Part shown: in pieces, positions 22,871-29,576 of the stretch
Layout: each line of letters begins with the position of its first letter
How positions within the stretch are numbered: the first letter of the stretch is position 1
DNA from: Candidatus Delongbacteria bacterium
GTDB lineage: Bacteria; CAIWAD01; BS150m-G50
Length of the DNA: 30,890 nt
Assembly (NCBI GenBank): GCA_016784425.1
Contig: JADHUQ010000005.1
Span: forward strand, 1 to 30,890
Direction of reading: 5' to 3'
Position numbers and translations under genes: made by a program
Notes under the pieces: model-generated
The model's database searches: none
What the model saw: the letters and a program-made list of their open reading frames with translations, nothing else
Told to the model about the DNA's origin: nothing

Positions 22871-23656
22871 CTACCTGGCGCCCACCCTGTCCAGTATCTC
22901 CCGGCGGAGCTCTTCGCTGCTGAAAGGCGGTTCATCAGGGCGGAATGGCTCCCCATCGAGATAAGTACCGTCGGTGATGCCCCACTCGCTCAGATTCTCC
23001 CGCTGTCCTGTATCAACCTCCCTGTACCGCAGGCCCTCTGCCATTCCGGCAACGGCATCACGCGCTGTGATACACTGACCGCAACTGCCGGTGCACCAGC
23101 CGTTGTGAAATACATCCAGTGTCACCTGCCCGTCCCGGGCCTGTGGTTTCTTAAGCTGACGATAAAAACGGGGTGGTATTGCAGCGGCGTGACGGGGCTT
23201 CCATACAAGTACCGCCGGACCCTCCTGGTCCACCCGCTGGTATCCCATGTGCTCATAGAAGGCGACAGGGTTCCAGTAGGGGAAATCCATGCCCCAGGCA
23301 ACGATCCCCTCGACATCGGTAGCGAGGATTTCCGCCTCGATCTGCTCCAGCATGAAGCGGCCATACCCGTTACCCTGCCGGTTACCGATATGATGGTCGT
23401 AGCCATGCACCCAGAGACAGAGTATCACCATCAGCCGCTCCCCCTGGATAAAGCTCTCCTCTATCGGGATATACTGACCCAGCCCGGCAATCTCACCGCT
23501 GTCAAGATGCAGAACTTTGGCGCGATACCCTTTTTCCAGCCGGCTATCTACCCAATGGCGCCTGAGGGCGATCACCCGGGGATCGTCCGGTTTTTCATCA
23601 TGGAGACAGCGGAGAAAGGTGGCTTCAGTCCGGGGTGTCAGATCCTGCAGTTGCAT
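22871..23656 (-). CDS. GNAT acetyltransferase fused to a YoaP-like thiol domain
   Basis: 261 aa. Residues about 1-150 form a GNAT fold with the acetyl-CoA loop (GNGYGRFMLEQIE) and the typical WNPVAFYEHMGYQ ending. A second domain (about 170-261) has NGWCTGSCGQCITARDAV and PFSSEELRREI, matching the C-terminal domain of YoaP-type proteins, which may act as a thioredoxin-like or metal-thiol unit through its three Cys residues. GGGAG lies 7 bases before the ATG. It is the last gene of the minus-strand run. The substrate is unknown. Confidence 0.82.
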   Translation of the reverse strand: MQLQDLTPRTEATFLRCLHDEKPDDPRVIALRRHWVDSRLEKGYRAKVLHLDSGEIAGLGQYIPIEESFIQGERLMVILCLWVHGYDHHIGNRQGNGYGRFMLEQIEAEILATDVEGIVAWGMDFPYWNPVAFYEHMGYQRVDQEGPAVLVWKPRHAAAIPPRFYRQLKKPQARDGQVTLDVFHNGWCTGSCGQCITARDAVAGMAEGLRYREVDTGQRENLSEWGITDGTYLDGEPFRPDEPPFSSEELRREILDRVGAR

Positions 23657-23722
23657 CAGTGGCTCCCTTCATAATTCTCCAGAGTGGATGAGATCAAGAT
23701 TTGTTTTTGGCGAGAGACGTCA

Positions 23723-24223
23723 CTACAGTTTCCGCCCGTAATAGAGATGGCCAACCCTGCGGCCGTTGAAATCGACTATCCCCGGCAGGAGACCCCAGCG
23801 GACAAAACCGAACCGCTCCAGAAGTCGGATACTGCCCGGGTTGTCATCCAGCAGCAACGCCACTACGGTTTCATAACCGAGTCCCGGTGCCAGCGCCAGC
23901 ATCCGCTCCACCAGCAGAGTGGCAATGCCACGGCGTCGCTGGTCACGGTGCACGAAATAGCTGATTTCAGTCACTAACCCCAACGCCCGACGCCCGGAAC
24001 GATAAGCACTGAGACTGCACCAACCGCTGATTTTTCCCTGCACTTCTGCAACCAGGATCGGAAAGGTGGCCGGTGTATGTTGCACAAACCACTGCTGCCG
24101 TTCAGCCAGGTTGACCGGATCGATAATGGCGATGGTTTCCTCTGTGATCGCCTGGTTGAGGATTTCCAGGATGGCCGGCAGGTCGGCGGTTCGGGCCAGT
24201 CGTATGCTGGTGTCAGGTGGCAT
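23723..24223 (-). CDS. GNAT N-acetyltransferase, phosphinothricin/methionine-sulfone acetyltransferase-like
   Basis: 166 aa covering one GNAT domain. Motif A reads HRDQRRRGIATLLVERML (R-R-G-I-A acetyl-CoA loop), and the end has DDNPGSIRLLERFGFVRWG followed by a VDFNGRR-H-YY pattern typical of the Pat/MnaT group. These acetylate small amines such as phosphinothricin or methionine sulfone/sulfoximine, and the natural role is often detoxification. AAGG is 11 bases before the ATG, a weak site. It lies 64 bases after cysS and 66 before the YoaP-type gene, the loosest spacing in the run. Confidence 0.85.
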   Translation of the reverse strand: MPPDTSIRLARTADLPAILEILNQAITEETIAIIDPVNLAERQQWFVQHTPATFPILVAEVQGKISGWCSLSAYRSGRRALGLVTEISYFVHRDQRRRGIATLLVERMLALAPGLGYETVVALLLDDNPGSIRLLERFGFVRWGLLPGIVDFNGRRVGHLYYGRKL

Positions 24224-24256
24224 GTAAAATCAGCCTTCAGTCAGTCTTGACAGGTT

Positions 24257-24269
24257 TAAAGGAGGTGAT
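24257..24269. other. Perfect Shine-Dalgarno/16S-tail match between cysS and the GNAT gene
   Basis: The plus strand reads TAAAGGAGGTGAT, the exact complement of the last bases of bacterial 16S rRNA; the minus-strand message therefore reads ATCACCTCCTTTA, an anti-Shine-Dalgarno mimic, 19 bases after the cysS stop. On the plus strand an ATG at 24268 opens a 12-codon ORF to 24306. Whether any of this is used is unknown. Confidence 0.4.
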
Positions 24270-24287
24270 GTATCAGACAAACCGGCT

Positions 24288-25703
24288 TCAGCACTTCTTC
24301 CGATAATAACGGGGTCCCTCCGGCGAATCCTCGATGACATAACCCAGATCCTGGATACGATCTCGGATACGATCGGCTTCCGCCCAGTCTTTGGCAGTAC
24401 GTGCCGCCTGGCGTTCCTCCATCAATTGCTCGATCTCGCTGTTGCACTCCTCCTCCTGGATGATAACACCGAGTACGCTGTCTACCCGGTCCAGCAGGTT
24501 CCGCACCCTGGCAGCGCTCCTGCTGCTCAGCCTGTTCTCGTCCTGGAGCCGGTTGATCTCCGGCAGGAGGGTGAAGACAGCACCCAGTGCCGGGGCGATA
24601 TTGAGATCATCATCGAGTGCTTCCCGGAAAGTGTCGGCAGTATTCTGCAACAGCTGCATCACCAATCCATCGGTACCGGCTTCATCGGTAACATCCTGCC
24701 CGGCAACACGACAGAGTGCTTTGTAGAAATTCTGCAACCGTTGCACACTCTGGGCGGCCGCTTTGACACCGTCGATGGTGAAGTTGAGTTTCATGCGGTA
24801 ATGCACACTGAGCAGCGCGTAACGGATGGCCAGCGGGTCCAGCCCCATTTCCAGCAGCTGCGGGATGGTATGGAAGTTACCCAGCGATTTACTCATCTTG
24901 CGACCGTCCACCAGCAGGAATTCGCAGTGCAACCAGTATTTGACGAATTTATCCTTGTAGCCGCAGACACTCTGGGCAATCTCATTTTCGTGATGCGGAA
25001 AACGGTTGTCAACACCACCGGTGTGCAGGTCAAAATTGGTGCCCAGGTAGCGGGTGGACATGGCGCTGCACTCGATATGCCAGCCGGGGCGCCCCTTCCC
25101 CAACACCGTCTCCCAGAAGACATCACCATCCCCATCGGTCCACGCTTTCCAGAGAGCGAAGTCGCGGGCATCATCCTTCTCGTATTCATCGTTATCAATC
25201 CGACCACAGGCGCGCATTGACTCCGGATCAAGATTGGCCAGACGCCCATATTCCGGGAAGCTGGCAATACTGAAATAAATGGAGCCCCCGGTGTCGTAAG
25301 TGTTGCCGTTGGCCTGCAGCCGTTGGACCAGCTCTACCATTTCCGGGATATGGTCGGTGGCGGCCGGGTAATGTTCGGCAGCTTCGATTTTGAGAGTCTT
25401 GAGGTCGTTGAAAAAGGCATCCTTAAAACGGAGGGTAAACTCCTGCAACGGCAGCCCCTCCTCCTGTGAACGACGGATAGTCTTGTCGTCAACATCGGTC
25501 AGGTTCATCACCTGGGTAACTTCGTAACCGCTGTACTTGAGATAACGCCGCAGCAGATCTTCAAACATGTAGGCACGAAAGTTACCGATGTGGGCATAGC
25601 CGTAGACGGTGGGACCACAGGTATACAATCCTGCCTTGCCCTCCTGCAGGGAAATGAACTCCTCTTTCTTCCGGGTCATGCTGTTGTAGAATCTCAAAGC
25701 CAT
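24288..25703 (-). CDS. cysS: Cysteinyl-tRNA synthetase
   Basis: 471 aa, normal CysRS length. The class I signature HIGN lies at H38-N41 in YGYAHIGNFRAYMFEDLLRR, with zinc ligand C29 in YTCGPTVYG. KMSKSLGNF is the second signature loop, and the segment WHIECSAMSTRYLG with HHENEIAQ supplies further zinc ligands. The enzyme charges tRNA-Cys. GGAGG (inside the upstream GGR gene) precedes the ATG by 6 bases, and the upstream stop is 1 base away, so it is in the same operon. There is no T-box or regulatory leader. Confidence 0.97.
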   Translation of the reverse strand: MALRFYNSMTRKKEEFISLQEGKAGLYTCGPTVYGYAHIGNFRAYMFEDLLRRYLKYSGYEVTQVMNLTDVDDKTIRRSQEEGLPLQEFTLRFKDAFFNDLKTLKIEAAEHYPAATDHIPEMVELVQRLQANGNTYDTGGSIYFSIASFPEYGRLANLDPESMRACGRIDNDEYEKDDARDFALWKAWTDGDGDVFWETVLGKGRPGWHIECSAMSTRYLGTNFDLHTGGVDNRFPHHENEIAQSVCGYKDKFVKYWLHCEFLLVDGRKMSKSLGNFHTIPQLLEMGLDPLAIRYALLSVHYRMKLNFTIDGVKAAAQSVQRLQNFYKALCRVAGQDVTDEAGTDGLVMQLLQNTADTFREALDDDLNIAPALGAVFTLLPEINRLQDENRLSSRSAARVRNLLDRVDSVLGVIIQEEECNSEIEQLMEERQAARTAKDWAEADRIRDRIQDLGYVIEDSPEGPRYYRKKC

Positions 25704-25704
25704 G

Positions 25705-26898
25705 TCAGGCCTCCTTTGACCTGCCGCTGAAAAGTCCCATTACCAGATCCAGCACAAAACCGGGTTGGTTGCGAAACACTGTAAGCAGCACTTTGCGTAA
25801 ATTGCGTTGTGGTTCCGGGACACCGCTTAACTTGCCGGTGACGCTGTTGTAGGTCTCATCGTTCAGGTTTTCCATTAACAGGCGTACTTTGTAATAGAGG
25901 GCATGCTCCCAACCGACCCGTTTATGCCAGGCCTTACCATAGGCTGCCAGGACATTGGCACTGGTATCTCCCTGCTCCAGCGCTTTGGCGGCTGTTGCGG
26001 CAGCCAGCTTGCCGGCAATCATGGCGTTGATGATACCGGCACCGGTAACCGGGTTGGGCTGGTGAGCAGCATCACCGACTACCATAATGCCATTACCATA
26101 AGGACACTTCAGTGAACCATCCAACGGGATGCCACCGACAGTTGTACTCAGGATGGATGCCTCCGGAAAGTGCGCCTCCAGAAAATCCTGCAGATAGGCC
26201 TGCGCTTTGCGTCGGACCGACGCCTTGCCGGAAATGCCCAGTCCCACATTGGCACTGTTCTCACCTTTGGGGAATACCCAGGCATACCCGCCCGGGGCGA
26301 TCCTGTTACCAAAATAGAAATCGACCCGGCCCGGATTGAAGTCAGGACCTTGCAAGGTTACCTGCTGACAGGAATCCAGATCCTTCAGCGGTAAAGCGGT
26401 GTGAATTCCCGCCCAACGGGCAATACGTGATTCAACCCCGTCAGCCGCGATCAACAGACGGCAACTGAGTTTGCTCTGTCTGCCACCCTGCTCCAGTTCA
26501 ACACCTGTCACCCGGCCGGCTTCCTGCAGGACACCGCTCACAGCGACACCGGTTTCCACCCGTGCCCCCGCCTTTACTGCCCGGGTAGCCAGGTAATAAT
26601 CGAAACTGCGCCGGTGGAGGATGTACCCGGCGCCGGGCATAGCCAGTCTGAAGTAGTTTTCATCCGGGGAGTAGATCCGAACCTGATCTATGGTGCTGGC
26701 GATCCAGTTGGGATCCGGTTCACAGAATTCTGCCAGCCCCTCCTGTGGTACCCCTTCTCCGCAGCGGACCGGTACGCCGATATCGCGATCTTTCTCCAGC
26801 AGCAATGTCCGTAAACCGGCAGCGGCACAATACTCCGCAGCGATGCTCCCTCCCGGACCGGCGCCACCGATGATGACATCCCACTGTTGTTCGGTCAT
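25705..26898 (-). CDS. Geranylgeranyl-reductase-family FAD flavoprotein
   Basis: 397 aa from ATG 26898, which overlaps the ferredoxin stop (ATGA); an in-frame ATG at 26961 adds residues that are a shadow of the ferredoxin gene. The Rossmann start DVIIGGAGPGGSIAAEYCA binds FAD, RCGEGV is the conserved Cys-Gly-Glu loop of this family, and MVVGDAAHQPNPVTGAGI is the second FAD motif. Family members saturate geranylgeranyl chains in archaeal lipids, chlorophyll or quinones, using reduced ferredoxin or NADPH. A ferredoxin gene immediately upstream and a prenyltransferase just beyond it point to an isoprenoid product. It could also be a flavin enzyme of another pathway. Confidence 0.87.
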   Translation of the reverse strand: MTEQQWDVIIGGAGPGGSIAAEYCAAAGLRTLLLEKDRDIGVPVRCGEGVPQEGLAEFCEPDPNWIASTIDQVRIYSPDENYFRLAMPGAGYILHRRSFDYYLATRAVKAGARVETGVAVSGVLQEAGRVTGVELEQGGRQSKLSCRLLIAADGVESRIARWAGIHTALPLKDLDSCQQVTLQGPDFNPGRVDFYFGNRIAPGGYAWVFPKGENSANVGLGISGKASVRRKAQAYLQDFLEAHFPEASILSTTVGGIPLDGSLKCPYGNGIMVVGDAAHQPNPVTGAGIINAMIAGKLAAATAAKALEQGDTSANVLAAYGKAWHKRVGWEHALYYKVRLLMENLNDETYNSVTGKLSGVPEPQRNLRKVLLTVFRNQPGFVLDLVMGLFSGRSKEA

Positions 26899-27080
26899 CC
26901 CTGCTCCCGGGCTTCTTCCTGAGCGGCTTCCAGCGGGCAGACATATACGCAGATACCGCATTCAGTACAGATACTGTAGTCGATAGCGATATAATGACTA
27001 CCCATCTCGATACAGTTCTCGGGACAGGCGCCGACACAGGTGCCGCAGTAATCGCAGGTGGCGGGATCAATCCTGATCAT
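26895..27080 (-). CDS. 2[4Fe-4S] ferredoxin
   Basis: 61 aa with two CxxCxxCxxxCP cluster motifs: CDYCGTCVGACP (residues 9-20) and CTECGICVYVCP (about 38-49). It carries electrons in the cytoplasm. AGGAT lies about 6 bases before the ATG. Its stop overlaps the reductase start, so the pair are translationally coupled and it is the probable electron donor. In methanogenic archaea such a ferredoxin supports geranylgeranyl reductase; here that is an analogy. Confidence 0.93.
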   Translation of the reverse strand: MIRIDPATCDYCGTCVGACPENCIEMGSHYIAIDYSICTECGICVYVCPLEAAQEEAREQG

Positions 27081-27126
27081 TTTCTATCCTGATGTGCTGA
27101 TTGTCGGAAATAAGCGGTACGACGGG

Positions 27127-28020
27127 CTACTCGGTGAAAGAGGGATAATGCCGCCGAAAGCGTTGCCAGTAGTACTTTCGTGCCACCAGATAACAGGCTA
27201 GAATTAATAAGCCGAACCAGTGAAAAGCAACCGCAACCGTCAAACCCAGTAGTAACAGGGACAACCTCACAGCCAGGTTGACCTCCCCGGTCTGACAGTG
27301 TCGCCTGGTCAGGAGACGCAGCTGCAGTAGGGTCGAGCAAACTGCGGGCAGTGCCAGGTGATGGAAATGCCCCCACCAGGCGAACAGGCTGGATGCGCCC
27401 ATCAGAGCAGTGGCCAGCCCCAGAGTTACGGAGACACCGCTGACGACTGCGACGGTCCTACGCCCGGTCTGACGGTCCCCCTCCCGGTCTGGAATCTCAG
27501 TCAGCAGGCAGATGGATGTCACTGCCAGCCAGATGGCGGCGAGGTCGGGCCACTCCACATATCTGAATCCGTTACCCTGGAGAAACAGCAGGACTGCCGC
27601 CACACCCAGCGAGGCAGGACCTGCCAGGAAACGCTCTTTCAGTCTCAGCGGTGCCTGGTTGTAAGCCCAGGTGGTGATGAGTAGAAAGAGAAGCATTCCT
27701 GCAAAATGATACAAACCGGCGCGAAGACTGAACAGCAGCGCTCCGCTCAACAGCAGCCAGGCCAGGGTACGGGCTTCTCCGGTCTGAATGACACCCCTGC
27801 TCAGGTGTGGCAGTTTGTCGTTGATGCGGTCGCTCTCGAGATCGCGTAACTGGTTGAGGATAAAAGCTGCTCCCAGCAGACAGCTGTAGGCGATCAACAG
27901 CCAGACCAGCGACAAATTCCTGTGACGGACTGCCCCCAGCAGGATCACAGTCCAGGCAGCCAGAATCAGAATCGGCCGACAAAAGAAAAAATAGTCCAGC
28001 GCTTTCATAACGCTTTTCAT
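27127..28020 (-). CDS. UbiA-family membrane prenyltransferase
   Basis: 297 aa with about eight to nine membrane helices. The first Asp-rich motif N56-QLR-D60-LES-D64 and the second TEIPDREGDRQTG match the UbiA family, which transfers polyprenyl chains from a diphosphate to an acceptor such as benzoate, naphthoate, a chlorin or glyceryl phosphate. The start ATG overlaps the queG stop (ATGA), and an in-frame ATG at residue 5 is possible. Between it and the ferredoxin gene is 46 bases. The acceptor cannot be read from the sequence; the reductase next door suggests the prenyl chain is later saturated. Confidence 0.87.
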   Translation of the reverse strand: MKSVMKALDYFFFCRPILILAAWTVILLGAVRHRNLSLVWLLIAYSCLLGAAFILNQLRDLESDRINDKLPHLSRGVIQTGEARTLAWLLLSGALLFSLRAGLYHFAGMLLFLLITTWAYNQAPLRLKERFLAGPASLGVAAVLLFLQGNGFRYVEWPDLAAIWLAVTSICLLTEIPDREGDRQTGRRTVAVVSGVSVTLGLATALMGASSLFAWWGHFHHLALPAVCSTLLQLRLLTRRHCQTGEVNLAVRLSLLLLGLTVAVAFHWFGLLILACYLVARKYYWQRFRRHYPSFTE

Positions 28021-28973
28021 CGATGATCCCCGTCGTTCAGAGCAGCCCGCTCCAGATCGACCTGTCTCACATTCTGTTGCAGACGCTCAAAGCTGAGACG
28101 CCTGAGGGATGAGCCACGGGTGACATTTTCCCAGGCGGCAGCTGTCGGTGGCAGTTCACCACGACTGAGTTGTTTCGCTGCCGGGCCCAACTGGAAATCC
28201 ACCAGCGTGGTAATTAGTGGCTTACGGTTCCAGGGACAAACCTCCTGGCAGATATCACAACCAAAGATGTTGCCTGACAGGGGTGGTTGGCAGAGTTCAG
28301 CTGCCGGCCGTTCGATTGTCTGGTAGGATATGCAAAGACGGCTGTCCAGCTGTCCGGCTTCATTCAGCGCACCGGTGGGACACGCTTCCAGGCAAAGTGT
28401 GCAATCGCCACAGAGAGCGGTATGGGGTTGATCCGGCTCCAGCTCCAGCTCGGTGAACAGCTCACCCAGGAAAAACCAGGAACCCCGGTCGCGGTTGATC
28501 AACAGCTTGTTCCTGCCAATCCAGCCGAGGCCAGCACGTTGAGCCAGTGCTTTTTCCAATACCGGTCCAGCATCGACAAACCAGCGGCTCTGACAGCCTG
28601 TTCGCGTTTCGATCAGGTTCGCCAGCTCTTTCAGGATTGAACCCACCACTTTGTGGTAGTCCCGCCCACGTCCATAACGGGAGATGCCATATACCGGGTC
28701 AGCAGTATCCGGTCCAGTGAAGTAGTTGACAGCGATAACGAGAATGGAACGGGCGGTGGGGAAAGGGGACAACTGGAGCAGTCGTTTGTCAAGCTGTCGG
28801 CTTATCCAGCTCATACCGGCCTGGCACCCATCCGCCAGCCAGCTGTGGAGATAGGTCCCCTCCTGATCGAGGGGTGAAGTGTCGGTTATCCCAACCAGGT
28901 CAGCACCCAATTCCCCCGCCCGGGCGAGCAGGTATTCCCTGGTGAGCTTGTTTGGAGCCGTTGTGGGTGCCAC
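28017..28973 (-). CDS. queG: Epoxyqueuosine reductase
   Basis: 318 aa from a GTG start at 28973, just after the stop of the upstream gene. The frame extends further upstream to ATG 29036, but that would run 59 bases into the preceding gene. Cobalamin-binding and catalytic segments are typical: VDAGPVLEKALAQRAGLGWIGRN (Asp in VDAGP is the catalytic acid), and two 4Fe-4S motifs CGDCTLCLEACPTGAL and CDICQEVCPWN. QueG performs the last step of queuosine synthesis on tRNA. No clear ribosome site precedes the GTG, so translation may be coupled. Confidence 0.93.
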   Translation of the reverse strand: MAPTTAPNKLTREYLLARAGELGADLVGITDTSPLDQEGTYLHSWLADGCQAGMSWISRQLDKRLLQLSPFPTARSILVIAVNYFTGPDTADPVYGISRYGRGRDYHKVVGSILKELANLIETRTGCQSRWFVDAGPVLEKALAQRAGLGWIGRNKLLINRDRGSWFFLGELFTELELEPDQPHTALCGDCTLCLEACPTGALNEAGQLDSRLCISYQTIERPAAELCQPPLSGNIFGCDICQEVCPWNRKPLITTLVDFQLGPAAKQLSRGELPPTAAAWENVTRGSSLRRLSFERLQQNVRQVDLERAALNDGDHR

Positions 28974-28977
28974 CAGA

Positions 28978-29568
28978 TCAGAGCTGTTCGATATAGGCCA
29001 GCAGCTGGGAGAGGTAGTCGGGATCCTCCGGATCAAGGGTTACCTCCAGCACCGCCTCCACCTCCAGCTGGGAAGCGGCATAGTCCTCCAGCAGGAAGTA
29101 ATTCCAGGCGCGCACCCAGCGCATCAGCCGTCCGGTTACCTCCTGATTGTGATTGTAGACCCAGCTATCGCCGACCCGGGTCAAAGCTTCTCCGGCAAAA
29201 TGAATCGCTGAAGAAGGTTCTCCCAATCTCGTACGGGTCAATGCGATCCCGGCCAGGGGGGGGGCCCAGTTATCCGACCGTGCCAGGGCAGCCTGGAAAT
29301 TGCCGTCAATGGCGAACAGGTAGTCTTCATCCCCCTGTTCATCCTCGTGCAGTTCTATCTCGGTCCAGGCCAGTCCGTTCCAGGCTTCTGCGCGTGCCTG
29401 GTCCGCCCGGGCAGCGTCAAGAAAATCGGTCTGTGCATCCGTATAATTACCGGCACTGTACGCCCGCCAGCCGGCGTCAATCAGTTCGTCGTAGCGGTCG
29501 TCCCCGTCGCCGGAGTGGCAACCAGTCAGCAGCAGCGCCAGCAGCAACCCGGCCATAGTTGTTCTCAT
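28978..29568 (-). CDS. TPR lipoprotein
   Basis: 196 aa from ATG 29568, with GAGGT 5-6 bases upstream; a GTG at 29580 is in frame but overlaps the previous stop. A lipoprotein signal MRTTMAGLLLALLLTGC has its lipidated Cys at residue 17. Residues about 25-190 hold several TPR-like helical hairpins (AGWRAYSAGNYTDAQTDFLD, AEAWNGLAWTEIEL). Such proteins act in envelope assembly or as binding scaffolds; no specific role is evident. It sits between the sorting-domain protein (which ends 8 bases upstream) and queG (4 bases downstream). Confidence 0.83.
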   Translation of the reverse strand: MRTTMAGLLLALLLTGCHSGDGDDRYDELIDAGWRAYSAGNYTDAQTDFLDAARADQARAEAWNGLAWTEIELHEDEQGDEDYLFAIDGNFQAALARSDNWAPPLAGIALTRTRLGEPSSAIHFAGEALTRVGDSWVYNHNQEVTGRLMRWVRAWNYFLLEDYAASQLEVEAVLEVTLDPEDPDYLSQLLAYIEQL

Positions 29569-29576
29569 CAGATACC

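Noticed and set aside
24268..24306. 12-codon ORF with an ideal ribosome site as a real gene
   Set aside because: Too short and antisense to the cysS 3' end, with no sign of conservation visible here; kept only as an observation.
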